A stretch of 64,000 bases of DNA. Source: JAWOLE01 sp963815655 (lineage in GTDB: Bacteria; Acidobacteriota; Thermoanaerobaculia; UBA5066; Gp7-AA6). Under the pieces are notes generated by a model. It saw only the letters and a list, made by a program, of their open reading frames with translations. It had not been told where the DNA came from and made no database searches. Of this stretch, positions 1-9,283 are shown piece by piece. The stretch spans positions 496,001-560,000 of the forward strand of contig CAWFHK010000001.1 of assembly GCA_963815655.1 (NCBI GenBank), read 5' to 3'. How positions within the stretch are numbered: position 1 is the stretch's first letter; each line of letters opens with the position of its first letter. The position numbers and the translations under genes were made by a program.

Positions 1-756
1 CGTGCGCAGGTCCACGACCTCGGTGTCGATGCCTTCCCTCTCGAGAGTCGCCGCGGCGTCGAGGGCGGTCCAGAGCATGGCGCCGTAGGTCAGGATCGAG
101 AGGTCGCGGCCTTCCCGGCGCACGGCCGCCTTTCCGATCGGGACGACGTAGTCCTCCCGCGGCAGCTCCTCCTTGATGCGGCGGTAGAGATACTTGTGCT
201 CGAAGTAGAGGACCGGGTCGTCGTCGCGGATCGCGGCCTTGATCAATCCCTTCGCGTCGTAGGCGGTGGCGGGCTGCACGATCTTCAATCCCGGCGTGTG
301 GGCGAAGTAGGCCTCGGGGTTCTGGGAATGGAAGGGGCCGCCGTGGACGCCCCCGCCGGAAGGGCCGCGCACGACGAGCGGGACGCCGACGCCGGTGCGG
401 TAGCGGGACTTCGCGGCGAAGTTCGTGATCATGTCGAAGGCGCAGGATATGAAGTCGGCGAACTGCATCTCCGCGACGGGGCGCAGGCCCATCATCGCGG
501 CGCCCACGGCCGCTCCGACGATCGCGGTCTCGGAGATCGGCGAGTCGATGACGCGGTCCTCGCCGAACCGGGCGAGCAGCCCGTCGGTCACCTTGAACGC
601 GCCGCCGTAGACGCCGATGTCCTCGCCGAGGAGAAAGACACGGCCGTCGCGCTCCATCTCCTCGAGGATCCCCTCGCGGATCGCCTCGACGTAGGTCGTC
701 ATCGGCTTCGACGCGGCCCGGGCGGCCGCCGCGATGCCGATCTCGGACTCGCTCAT
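1..756 (-). CDS. 2-oxoacid dehydrogenase E1 component, beta subunit (partial, cut at window edge)
   Basis: This is the N-terminal 252 codons of a transketolase-like E1 beta subunit. With E1 alpha it decarboxylates a 2-oxoacid (pyruvate or branched-chain) using thiamine diphosphate in the cytosolic dehydrogenase complex. The family signature is visible: LLGEDIGVYGGAF near residue 42, then SETAIVGAAVGAAMMGLRP and GGVHGGPFHSQNPEAYF. The ATG at 756 overlaps the stop of the alpha gene (ATGA, 753-756), so the two are translationally coupled. The 3' end lies left of the window. Which 2-oxoacid is used cannot be told from this part. Confidence 0.93.
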   Translation of the reverse strand, partial: MSESEIGIAAAARAASKPMTTYVEAIREGILEEMERDGRVFLLGEDIGVYGGAFKVTDGLLARFGEDRVIDSPISETAIVGAAVGAAMMGLRPVAEMQFADFISCAFDMITNFAAKSRYRTGVGVPLVVRGPSGGGVHGGPFHSQNPEAYFAHTPGLKIVQPATAYDAKGLIKAAIRDDDPVLYFEHKYLYRRIKEELPREDYVVPIGKAAVRREGRDLSILTYGAMLWTALDAAATLEREGIDTEVVDLRT

Positions 757-1760
757 CGTAGCCTCCGCAGGATCGGGATCTCGGCCAGCCTCGGTCCTCC
801 GGCGTAGACGTTCTCGAGAAGGAGCTCGGGGGAGGGGAACGGGCTCTTCTCGGCGAACTCGAGGTCGCGGTCGAGCTCTTCGGCGACCGAGCGGTCCACG
901 GCCGCCAGATCCTCGACGGTGGCGGTCCCCGACTCCACGAGCGTCCGCGTGTAGCGCTCGATCGGATCGCGGCGCTTCCAGTCCTCCAGCTCCCCCTTCG
1001 GGACGTACGCCTGCGAATCGTGCTCCGCGTGCCCTTTCATGCGGTACGTGACCGACTCGATGAGCGTCGGACCGTCCCCCTGCCGCGCCCGGTCGGCGGC
1101 TTGCCGCGTGGCCGTGTAGACGGCGAGCGCGTCGTTGCCGTCGACGCTCACTCCCGGCACGCCGTACGCCTGCGCCTTGTCGGCGAGGCAGCGCGCCGCC
1201 GTCTGCTTGCGCATCGGCGTGGAGTAGGCCCAGCCGTTGTTCTCCGCGATGAGGATGAGCGGGAGCTTCTGCACCGCGGCGAAGTTGAACCCTTCGTGGA
1301 ACGCGCCCGTGGACATGCCGCCGTCGCCGATGTACGTGAGCGCGACGACGCTCTTCTTCTGGAGCCTCGCGCCGAGCGCGATTCCGGCCATGACGGCGAC
1401 GAGGGCGCCCAGCATGGAGATCGGCGAAACGAGGCCGCGCTCGGGCGTTCCGAAATGCAGGTTCGCGTCGCGGCCGCCGGAGGGAGAGGTCGCGCGCGCC
1501 ATGCACTGCGTGAAGACGTCGCGCGGGGAATAGCCCATCACGAAGACGGAGCCGAGGTTGCGGATCAGGGGCCCGACGATGTCCCCCTTCTCCAGCGCGT
1601 AGGCGCTCCCGACCGACGTCGCCTCCTGGCCGAGGGAGCGGTAGAGGCCGCCGACGACCTTGCCCTGGCGGTAGAGGTTGACGAGCCGGTCCTCCGCGCC
1701 ACGGTTCAATCGCATGAACCGGTAAATCTCGATCCTCTGCTCCCGCGTGAGATCGGGCAT
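753..1760 (-). CDS. 2-oxoacid dehydrogenase E1 component, alpha subunit
   Basis: A 335-residue thiamine-diphosphate-dependent E1 alpha subunit. The cofactor motif is GDGGMSTGAFHEGFNF followed by NN about 25 residues later, which matches the GDG-x(~26)-N pattern. The N-terminal part has the usual QEATSVGSAYAL segment. The ATG at 1760 was chosen because the reading frame extends upstream into the divergent gene, while homology starts at MPDLTREQ. A perfect TATAAT box lies 18 nt upstream. It forms an operon with the beta subunit downstream (4-nt overlap). The pyruvate, acetoin and branched-chain types cannot be separated by eye. Confidence 0.92.
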   Translation of the reverse strand: MPDLTREQRIEIYRFMRLNRGAEDRLVNLYRQGKVVGGLYRSLGQEATSVGSAYALEKGDIVGPLIRNLGSVFVMGYSPRDVFTQCMARATSPSGGRDANLHFGTPERGLVSPISMLGALVAVMAGIALGARLQKKSVVALTYIGDGGMSTGAFHEGFNFAAVQKLPLILIAENNGWAYSTPMRKQTAARCLADKAQAYGVPGVSVDGNDALAVYTATRQAADRARQGDGPTLIESVTYRMKGHAEHDSQAYVPKGELEDWKRRDPIERYTRTLVESGTATVEDLAAVDRSVAEELDRDLEFAEKSPFPSPELLLENVYAGGPRLAEIPILRRLR

Positions 1761-1778
1761 CGCTCGTCCGCGGCCGGG

Positions 1779-1784
1779 ATTATA
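1779..1784 (-). promoter_or_regulatory. -10 box of the E1 alpha-beta operon
   Basis: TATAAT reads on the minus strand 18 nt before the E1 alpha ATG, giving a leader of roughly 11 nt. The -35 region is GC-rich and shows no good TTGACA match. The box sits in the divergent interval with the glycosyltransferase gene. Confidence 0.5.
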
Positions 1785-1859
1785 CGGGGGCGCGGGGCGC
1801 GGTGTGCGGGACGCGGCGTGCGGCGTGCGATGGACGGCCTGTGGGAGAGGCATGGCGGC

Positions 1860-1865
1860 TACAAT
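1860..1865 (+). promoter_or_regulatory. -10 box, likely leaderless start of the glycosyltransferase
   Basis: TACAAT ends 7 nt before the GTG at 1873, so transcription would start at or next to that codon. The same spacing recurs at many genes in the window. Confidence 0.45.
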
Positions 1866-1872
1866 CCCGTGT

Positions 1873-2883
1873 GTGAAAGGGTCGCGCGTCTCCGTGGTGA
1901 TCGCGTCGGACCGGGTGAAGGGCTCTCTGGAAGATTGCCTGCGGTCGCTCTCGGCGCAGGAGGATCCGCCGGACTTCGAAGTCCTCGTCGCCTCGGCCGT
2001 CGAGCCGGCGGCGCCCGCGGGCCGGCCGGTTCCGCTCGCCTGGGTGGCGGTCGAGGACAGGAACCCGGCCCTGCGGCGAAACCGCGCCGCCCGCCAGTCC
2101 CGCGGCGCTCTCCTCGCCTTTCTCGACGACGACGCACAGGCGGAGCCGGACTGGCTCGCGGCCGGCACCCGCGCGCTGGAGCGGTGCGCGATCGCCGGGG
2201 GGCCGGACCTCCTGGCGCCCGGCTCTCCCTACGCGGAGCGCCTCTCGGATCTCCTGCTCGCGACTCCCGGGATCGGCAGCGGCATTCCCGCGCACGAGCG
2301 CGCCCCTCGCGGCGGGCCGGTCCGGTCGGCGCACGACGTGGCGCTCTGCAACCTCTTCGTCCGGCGGGAGGTCTTCGAATCGCTCGGCGGCTTCGACGAA
2401 ACGCTCGGCTACATCTCGGAAGACACCGACTTCGTGCGCCGCGCGCTCGAATCGGGCCTGCGCGTCGAGCTCGATCCCTCCGTGCGCGTGCGTCACCGCC
2501 GCCGGCGGTTTCCCCGCGAATACCTCGCGCAGCGCTGGCGCTACCGGGTCAAGACGGGCCGGATGCTCCTGGAGAGGCCGGGCGTGCACGCGCGCGGCCG
2601 CATCGCCATCTTCCTCGGCGGCGGATTCCTCTTCGCCGCCGGGGCCGCGCTCTTCGGACCGGCCTTCGCGGCGCCGGCGCTCCTGCTTTACGCCGCGGCG
2701 ACGTGGGCGTTCTCCTTTCCGATCTGGCGGCGCGACCCGCTCCTCTTTCCCGCGGTCCCGTTCGCCTTCGCCCTGCATCACGCGACTTACTTCGCTGGCC
2801 TGCTCGTCGGGATGGCGCGCGGGGCGGCGTCCCTCCTCCGGGCTCCGCGTCCCCGGGCGGCCTCGACGCGGGGCGGCCCGTGA
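1873..2883 (+). CDS. family 2 glycosyltransferase, membrane associated
   Basis: A 336-residue GT-A glycosyltransferase. It begins with VSVVIASDRVKGSLEDCLRSL, has FLDDDAQAEPDW as the DxD-type metal/nucleotide-sugar motif, and GGFDETLGYISEDTDFVRRAL as the acceptor-side ED region. Two or three hydrophobic segments near the C-terminus (around residues 240-310) should hold it at the inner membrane. I chose GTG at 1873 because a TACAAT box sits 7 nt upstream; ATG at 1852 in the same frame is the alternative. The stop overlaps the start of the radical SAM gene (GTGA), so the two are coupled. The sugar and acceptor are unknown. Confidence 0.85.
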   Translation: MKGSRVSVVIASDRVKGSLEDCLRSLSAQEDPPDFEVLVASAVEPAAPAGRPVPLAWVAVEDRNPALRRNRAARQSRGALLAFLDDDAQAEPDWLAAGTRALERCAIAGGPDLLAPGSPYAERLSDLLLATPGIGSGIPAHERAPRGGPVRSAHDVALCNLFVRREVFESLGGFDETLGYISEDTDFVRRALESGLRVELDPSVRVRHRRRRFPREYLAQRWRYRVKTGRMLLERPGVHARGRIAIFLGGGFLFAAGAALFGPAFAAPALLLYAAATWAFSFPIWRRDPLLFPAVPFAFALHHATYFAGLLVGMARGAASLLRAPRPRAASTRGGP

Positions 2884-3950
2884 GGACGCTCGACCTCGCG
2901 GCGCACTGGGTGCGCGGGCGCGAGACGCTGCCGCGGTATCTGATCCTCGGGATGACCAACCTCTGCAACTCCCGGTGCGTGACGTGCTTCTACTGGGATC
3001 ACCTGAACGTCAACCGCCACCTCGAGATGAACCTCGAGGAGTACGGCCGCGCCCTCGCGGACCTGCCGTCGCTCTACTCCGTCGTCCTGACCGGCGGAGA
3101 GCCGACCCTGAACCGCGACCTGCCGGAGATCACCCGCCTCCTCTACGGGCGGCACGACGCCTCCAACGTCACCATGCCGACGAACGCCCTGATCCCCGAC
3201 CAGGTCGAGGAGACCGTGGCGCGCGTCCTCGAATCGCGCAAGGACCATCGGCAGACCTTCACCGTCGGCCTCTCGATGGATCACCTGGGGGAGCGGCACG
3301 ACGCGATCCGCGGGGCGCCCGGCAACTTCGCGAGGCTCGTGGAGGTGTACAAGCGGCTCGCGGCCATGAAGGGCCGCGTGCGCGGCATGACCTTGAACGT
3401 CCAGACGGTCCTCGCGTCCTTCAACCGCGACGACCTGCCGGAGATCACCGAATGGGTCGCCGGCAACTTCCCTGGGATCGACTTTCACTCCTTCGAGCTG
3501 CTGCGCCCCCCGTTTCCCGACCCCACGATCGCCCCGCTGACGCCGCGGGAATACGCCGCGGCGCTGGCGTTTCTTCGTCCCTATTGGAGCCGCTTCGACC
3601 GCTACCGGCCCCTCCTGCGCAACTTGAAGGTCGCGGCGCGCGAGGCGGAGCTGACGACGCTCGAGGAGGAGCGGATGGTCTTCCCGTGCTACGCGGGCAC
3701 GATCTCCGGCGTCCTCAACCCCGAGGGGACCGTCTCGCTCTGCGAGGTCCAGTGGGAGATCGGCAACATCCGGGACTTCGACTACTCCTTCGCGAAGGCC
3801 TGGTTCTCGGAGAAGGCGCGGGCCATGCGCCGGCGGATCGCCGCCCGCGAATGCTGGTGCACCCACTCCTGCTTCATGACCTCATCCCTGCCCTTCTCGG
3901 TGAAAGGGGCGGCGCACCTGGCGAAGACCGCGCTGCTCCCCGCGCGCTGA
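2880..3950 (+). CDS. radical SAM protein with SPASM-like C-terminal cysteines
   Basis: A 356-residue radical SAM enzyme. The iron-sulfur motif CNSRCVTC (CxxxCxxC) is near residue 26, followed by the SAM-binding VVLTGGEPTLN. The C-terminal third has further cysteines (CYAG, CEVQW, CWCTHSC), as in SPASM or twitch auxiliary-cluster proteins. The GTG start overlaps the glycosyltransferase stop, so the pair is one transcription unit. It probably modifies a peptide or a glycolipid/sugar substrate made with the partner glycosyltransferase. That pairing is inferred from coupling only, and the substrate cannot be named. Confidence 0.85.
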   Translation: MRTLDLAAHWVRGRETLPRYLILGMTNLCNSRCVTCFYWDHLNVNRHLEMNLEEYGRALADLPSLYSVVLTGGEPTLNRDLPEITRLLYGRHDASNVTMPTNALIPDQVEETVARVLESRKDHRQTFTVGLSMDHLGERHDAIRGAPGNFARLVEVYKRLAAMKGRVRGMTLNVQTVLASFNRDDLPEITEWVAGNFPGIDFHSFELLRPPFPDPTIAPLTPREYAAALAFLRPYWSRFDRYRPLLRNLKVAAREAELTTLEEERMVFPCYAGTISGVLNPEGTVSLCEVQWEIGNIRDFDYSFAKAWFSEKARAMRRRIAARECWCTHSCFMTSSLPFSVKGAAHLAKTALLPAR

Positions 3951-3960
3951 ACGCCCGCGG

Positions 3961-4034
3961 GGATTCCAGATTCCAGATTCCAGGTTTCAGATGCCAGAGA
4001 GGGCCACCTGGAATGTGGAACGTGGAATCTGGAA
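3961..4034. repeat. TTCCAG-type short repeats forming a long hairpin
   Basis: Repeated ATTCCAG units at 3962-3983 face GGAATCTGGAATCCC at the right end, giving a perfect 16 bp stem around a loop of about 40 nt. It lies between convergent genes (radical SAM and BON) and may stop transcription from both sides. A related shorter hairpin lies at 4714-4742. Confidence 0.6.
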
Positions 4035-4043
4035 TCCCGGCGT

Positions 4044-4586
4044 TTACGAGGTCGCCACCGTCAGCCTGACCTCCACCTTCTGGACGCCTTCGGTGGCGCG
4101 GGCGATCTGGACGACCTGTTCCTTTTCCTGAGGCGACTTCACCTGCCCGGAGAGCGTCACGACGCCCTGGCGCGTGTCCACGTCGATCTTCTCGGCGGAC
4201 GTCCCGGGCTGCGACAGGAGTTTTTCCCTGACCGCTTGGGTGATCGCGGCGTCGTCCGGCGTTGCCCCGGTCGCCCCCGGCGCCGGCATGGCGGCGACGG
4301 ACGTGGAAACCGTGAGGTTGTCCACGACGTCCTCCACGCCCTCGGCGCGCCGTGCGACCTCGACCGCCCGTTCCTTCGCCGCCGGACTCTCGACGGCTCC
4401 GGAGAGCGTCACGACGTTGTTCTGTGTCGAAACCTGAACCTGCGAGGCGTTGATGTTTCTGTCGGTATCGAGTCTCGTCTTGACCTTTGTCGTGATCCCC
4501 AGGTCCGACTCGCCGCAGGCGACCGTGACCAGCGCCAGGGCGAGAACGCCGAGAATCGCGAACGCGGGTTTCCTGTATCTGCGCAT
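4044..4586 (-). CDS. periplasmic lipoprotein with two BON domains
   Basis: A 180-residue protein with a signal peptide ending in VTVACGES (lipobox-like Cys near residue 24), then two BON domains (about residues 30-90 and 112-178). Each has the VVTLSG turn and a conserved GVxxVxxxL end. BON domains bind phospholipid or envelope partners and usually belong to osmotic or envelope stress responses. The ATG at 4586 has a strong GGAGG site 6 nt upstream. A paralogue follows upstream at 4769-5308. A candidate sigma-54 promoter is at 4661-4676. Confidence 0.88.
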   Translation of the reverse strand: MRRYRKPAFAILGVLALALVTVACGESDLGITTKVKTRLDTDRNINASQVQVSTQNNVVTLSGAVESPAAKERAVEVARRAEGVEDVVDNLTVSTSVAAMPAPGATGATPDDAAITQAVREKLLSQPGTSAEKIDVDTRQGVVTLSGQVKSPQEKEQVVQIARATEGVQKVEVRLTVATS

Positions 4587-4660
4587 GAAACCTCCTTTTC
4601 GGGTCTCCGGCGCGCCATCGCGGTTTCGGCGGTGCGCCTCCTGACCTGGTCTCCTTCCAG

Positions 4661-4676
4661 TGCAGCATTCGTGCCG
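4661..4676 (-). promoter_or_regulatory. candidate sigma-54 promoter for the first BON gene
   Basis: On the minus strand the sequence reads cGGCACGaatgcTGCA, with exactly 10 nt between GG and GC as in -24/-12 promoters. It predicts a start near 4649 and a leader of about 60 nt. No copy of the TGTCGAG palindrome was found upstream. Confidence 0.5.
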
Positions 4677-4713
4677 CGCGCGCGGCGAGTCGGGGGTGTG
4701 GCAAAGGTCAAGA

Positions 4714-4742
4714 GTTCCAGGCTCCAGAGAAACCCCTGGAAC
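4714..4742. repeat. hairpin of the TTCCAGG family
   Basis: GTTCCAGG pairs with CCTGGAAC across a 13-nt loop. It sits just past the 3' end of the second BON gene and could end its transcript. Confidence 0.4.
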
Positions 4743-4768
4743 CTGAAACTCGAACCGAAGCCCTCTGC

Positions 4769-5308
4769 CTATCCGTTCTGGACGACGAGGTTGTCACGGA
4801 CGTCTTTGACGCCGCTCGTCTCGCGGGCGATCCGAAGGGCGGTGTCTTTCTCGGCCTGGCTTCTGACGGGGCCGTTCAACGAGACGACGCCGTTCTTGGT
4901 GTCCACGTCGATCTTCAGCGCGCCGACGACGGTGTCCGCCATGAGCTTCGTCTTGACGGCTGCGGTGATGGCCGCGTCGTCCACGACCTCGCCGATGGAC
5001 CGGCCCGCCTCGGCCGACTGGGGCGGAGTCAGAGTCAAATTGTCCACGACGTCCGTGACCCCCTCGGTCCCGCGCGCGAGCGCCACGGCCTGGGCTTTGG
5101 CCTCCGGGCTGTCCACGTTGCCGGAGAGCGTCACGATCTTGTCCTTGGTCTCAACGTTGATCCGTGAAGCCTTCACGGCGCCGTCGGCCGCCAGCTTGGC
5201 CTTGACCTTGACCGTGATGCCGGCATCGGACTGCGAACATCCGATGATCATCGCGACAGCCGCAACGGCGGCGAGCATCGCGAAGAGCCTTGAGTTTCTC
5301 CTCGACAT
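4769..5308 (-). CDS. periplasmic lipoprotein with two BON domains (second copy)
   Basis: A 179-residue paralogue of the neighbour, with signal peptide and lipobox MIIGC (Cys near residue 24) and BON repeats at about 28-88 and 110-178. The motifs VTLSGNVDSPEAKAQA and VSLNGPVRSQAEKDTA match those of the first copy. The ATG at 5308 has AAGGAGG 7 nt upstream. A very good -24/-12 element is at 5348-5362, so both BON genes are probably sigma-54 dependent and stress induced. Confidence 0.88.
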   Translation of the reverse strand: MSRRNSRLFAMLAAVAAVAMIIGCSQSDAGITVKVKAKLAADGAVKASRINVETKDKIVTLSGNVDSPEAKAQAVALARGTEGVTDVVDNLTLTPPQSAEAGRSIGEVVDDAAITAAVKTKLMADTVVGALKIDVDTKNGVVSLNGPVRSQAEKDTALRIARETSGVKDVRDNLVVQNG

Positions 5309-5347
5309 GACATTCCTCCTTGCGGCTGTTGCCGCATTGTGGGGATT

Positions 5348-5362
5348 TGCATTTTTCGTGCC
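5348..5362 (-). promoter_or_regulatory. sigma-54 promoter of the second BON gene
   Basis: The minus strand reads GGCACGaaaaaTGCA, with GG and GC 10 nt apart, close to the consensus TGGCACG-N4-TTGCA. The predicted start is about 28 nt before the ATG. Confidence 0.65.
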
Positions 5363-5414
5363 CCCCGGGGCGCCGGGGGGCAAGTCGTTTCGCCGGAGGG
5401 AGAAGGAAGGGCGT

Positions 5415-5443
5415 TTGGCGATCGGACCGACAGCGGCTATCCT
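5415..5443 (+). promoter_or_regulatory. sigma-70 type promoter of the mutase gene
   Basis: TTGGCG and TATCCT are separated by 17 nt. The predicted start lies about 12 nt before the ATG at 5462, leaving room for the GGAGG ribosome-binding site at 5451-5455. Confidence 0.5.
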
Positions 5444-5461
5444 GTCGGGCGGAGGATCGGG

Positions 5462-7153
<1,692 letters not shown>

Positions 7154-7219
7154 ATCGTTTTCGCCGTCGAACAGAAAGTGCATGACCGGCGATCGGAAGC
7201 CGGCGGAAAGGGAGCGCGG

Positions 7220-7666
7220 ATGAAGACGCCGGACGCCATGAGTGTCGAGCACCAGGAGCTCCACAAGGAGCTCAATGCCGCGGCGGAGGCCGGAGGCGAG
7301 ACGGCCGAGGCCGCGAAGGAGGTCATGACGGTCCTGTTCCCTCACATGCTTCTCGAGGAGGAGCTGTCGATCCCCGCGTTGAGGTTCCTGCCCGCCCTCG
7401 CGCGCGGCGAGATCGATGCCGAGGTCAAGCAGGTCCTGAGGACGACCGAACGGCTCAAGGCCGAGCTTCCCGCGATGCTGTCCCAGCACAAGGTCATCGT
7501 CCGGGCGCTGCGGAAGCTGCTCCAGGCTGCCATGGCCGAGCAGCACCCTCCCCACGCGCGATTGGCCCAGAAGCTGATCCGGCACGCGCAGACGGAGGAG
7601 GAAGTCCTCTACCCCGCCTCGATCCTCGTGGGCGAGTACATCAAGCTGCGCCTCGGCAAGTCCTGA
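7220..7666 (+). CDS. hemerythrin-like cation-binding protein
   Basis: A 148-residue four-helix protein with the histidine/acid pattern of HHE domains: EHQELHKEL near the N-terminus, FPHMLLEEE near residue 39, LSQHKVIVRAL near residue 90 and RHAQTEEEVLYPA near residue 124. Such proteins bind a di-iron site and handle oxygen, nitric oxide or iron. The ATG at 7220 follows a GGAAAGGGAG stretch; homology begins at about residue 7. It lies 66 nt after the mutase gene and may be co-transcribed with it. Confidence 0.75.
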   Translation: MKTPDAMSVEHQELHKELNAAAEAGGETAEAAKEVMTVLFPHMLLEEELSIPALRFLPALARGEIDAEVKQVLRTTERLKAELPAMLSQHKVIVRALRKLLQAAMAEQHPPHARLAQKLIRHAQTEEEVLYPASILVGEYIKLRLGKS

Positions 7667-7712
7667 ACCCCGGAGCGTCCCGGACCGCGAGGTTGCGACT
7701 ACACCTTTCTGG

Positions 7713-7718
7713 TAGAAT
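7713..7718 (+). promoter_or_regulatory. -10 box of the VapBC operon (leaderless)
   Basis: TAGAAT is followed by 6 nt and then the ATG at 7725, so the mRNA would begin at the start codon. No ribosome-binding site is visible. Confidence 0.5.
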
Positions 7719-7724
7719 TACACC

Positions 7725-7997
7725 ATGGCGCTGAACATCAAGGATCCGGAGACGGAGCGGCTGGCCCGGGAAGTCGCGGCGATGACGGGGGAGAGCAAGA
7801 CGAAGGCCATCCGGTCCTCGCTCGCGGAGAGGAAGGATCGCCTTTCCTACCGCGTCTCGCGCCGAAACCGGCGCGACGAACTTCTCCGGGTCCTGGAAGA
7901 GGAGATCTGGCCGATCATCCCCCCGGCCCTGCTGGGAACGAAGCTCTCGCGGCGGGAGAAGGAGCGCATCCTCGGTTACGGCAAGGATGGAGTGTGA
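7725..7997 (+). CDS. vapB: VapB-type antitoxin (PSK operon family)
   Basis: A 90-residue protein beginning MALNIKDPETERLAREVAAMTGESKTKAI, the hallmark of PSK-type VapB antitoxins. The N-terminal part should be a DNA-binding beta-helix-helix domain and the C-terminal part should wrap the toxin. It is directly followed by a PIN toxin with a 4-nt overlap. The start sits 6 nt after a TAGAAT box. Confidence 0.88.
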   Translation: MALNIKDPETERLAREVAAMTGESKTKAIRSSLAERKDRLSYRVSRRNRRDELLRVLEEEIWPIIPPALLGTKLSRREKERILGYGKDGV

Positions 7998-8380
7998 TCC
8001 TCGACTCGTCAGGGATCCTCGCGATCCTGTTTCGGGAGCCGGGGTTCGATGCGTTCGTGGAGAAACTGGCTTCCGCTCCGACCGCCGGCGTCGGCGCTCC
8101 GACGCTGGCCGAGACAGGCATCGTCCTGAGCGCCCGGCTCGGCGCGGACTCGAAGAGAGCGCTTTCGTTGTTCCTCATCGAGACGGACCTGACGATCATT
8201 CCTTTCGGCGAGGCCCACTGGCGAAGCGCCATGGCTGCTTACGAGCGGTATGGGAAGGGCCATCACCGTGCCGGCCTGAATTTCGGGGACTGCCTGACTT
8301 ACGCTGTGGCAAAGCTCGCCCAGCAACCGCTGCTGTGCGCCGGCTCCGGCTTCGCGAAGACCGATCTGCCGCTGGCGTAG
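7994..8380 (+). CDS. vapC: VapC-type PIN domain ribonuclease toxin
   Basis: A 128-residue PIN domain. The acidic residues are in place: ILDSSGILAIL (Asp4), the LAETGIVLSAR glutamate, and FGDCLTYAVAK (Asp in the third position), with ILxxSxL spacing as in VapC. GTG at 7994 overlaps the antitoxin stop (GTGA). The toxin should cleave RNA when VapB is degraded. Confidence 0.88.
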   Translation: MILDSSGILAILFREPGFDAFVEKLASAPTAGVGAPTLAETGIVLSARLGADSKRALSLFLIETDLTIIPFGEAHWRSAMAAYERYGKGHHRAGLNFGDCLTYAVAKLAQQPLLCAGSGFAKTDLPLA

Positions 8381-8478
8381 CGCGGATCGCGCGGGTCGCC
8401 CCTCGGGCGTCTGATTCGTTCGCATCATGCGGGCGGACCCGCGCTGGAACACACTCGTGTAACGCGTGGAGGTAGGCC

Positions 8479-9009
8479 ATGGGCACACTCTTCCTGATCC
8501 TCGCCGCCGTCTTCGTCGTGTCCTGCGTTCCTCTGGCTTTCGTGCTTGCCGGCAACTACAGGCGCTTCCGCGGGCCCCGGGTCGTCTTGTGTCCCGAGAC
8601 GATCACGCCCGAGGCCGTGGAGGTCGGAGCGGGTCGGGCCGCCTGGACCGCGGCGCGCGGTGACCTGCAGTTCCGGCTGGCGTCCTGCTCCCGGTGGCCG
8701 GATCGCCGGACCTGCTCGCAGCGGTGCCTGACCCAGATCGAGGCCGCGCCGGACGGATGCCTCGTGAAGGACCGCGTGGCCCGCTGGTACCACGATGCCC
8801 GGTGCGTGCTCTGCGGGAGCGCGATCGGCGACATCCGGTCGTCCCGCCGCGGCCCCGGCCTCGTCGGCCCCGACGGAAAGATCCGGAGATGGCGCGACAT
8901 GGCCGTGGAGGATCTCGCCGAAGCCTTCGCGACCCACCACCCGATCTGCGCCTCCTGCTGCGCGAAGGCGAAGCAGCCCCCCGTCGCCCACTCCGGCTCC
9001 GCCGCGTAA
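8479..9009 (+). CDS. membrane-anchored cysteine-rich protein of unknown function
   Basis: A 176-residue protein with one N-terminal membrane helix (about residues 4-25) and a soluble domain rich in cysteines. The pattern CPET, CSRWPDRRTCSQRCL, CVLCG and CASCC suggests one or two metal or redox sites. I do not assign a function. The ATG at 8479 follows GGAGGTAGGCC. It ends just before the tRNA-Leu-derived repeat cluster and is the last gene before the integrated element. Confidence 0.7.
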   Translation: MGTLFLILAAVFVVSCVPLAFVLAGNYRRFRGPRVVLCPETITPEAVEVGAGRAAWTAARGDLQFRLASCSRWPDRRTCSQRCLTQIEAAPDGCLVKDRVARWYHDARCVLCGSAIGDIRSSRRGPGLVGPDGKIRRWRDMAVEDLAEAFATHHPICASCCAKAKQPPVAHSGSAA

Positions 9010-9174
9010 AAGCCGTCGCTCCGCGCTTGCGCGTGAAATGCGCCCCTCGGTTGCTCGGGAGACTCCTCGCGCCGCGACCGGGCCCGAAGCGAGTCCTGTC
9101 ATCCTGCGCGAAGCGGGGGATCTGCTCTCGTCGTAGTGCTCCCGCGACCCGGGTCTCCTCCTCGCGGCTACTCC

Positions 9175-9254
9175 GGCGGAACTGGTAGACGCGCAGGCCG
9201 GGGCGCGGGGGAGTCCCCCGCATCAGTCCAGCCGAACCTGTGGCCCACAGGTTC
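9175..9254 (+). ncRNA. tRNA-Leu 5'-half/hairpin unit 1
   Basis: Positions 9175-9196 match nucleotides 9-30 of the intact tRNA-Leu(CAG) at 17825-17909, then the sequence departs before the anticodon. It continues with a perfect hairpin (9205-9221, 7 bp, loop AGT) and a palindrome (9234-9254, GAACCTGTGG-C-CCACAGGTTC). The palindrome arm repeats tRNA sequence around the anticodon 3' side. The T-arm and acceptor 3' strand are absent, so this is not a functional tRNA. It may be a relic or a small RNA. Confidence 0.4.
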
Positions 9255-9283
9255 CCTTGACGGGTACGGACCCGAAGACTAGG
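9255..9283 (+). promoter_or_regulatory. promoter of tRNA-Leu 5'-half unit 2
   Basis: TTGACG (9257-9262) and TAGGAT (9280-9285 region) are 17 nt apart, an ideal sigma-70 spacing. The predicted start falls at the first nucleotides of the tRNA-like unit at 9296. The intact tRNA-Leu has an equivalent promoter, also TTGACG with a 17-nt spacer. Confidence 0.55.

Noticed and set aside
5309..5461. A cobalamin riboswitch in front of the mutase
   Set aside because: The interval is short and holds a sigma-54 promoter for the other strand, a sigma-70 promoter and a ribosome site. No B12-box-like segment was seen.
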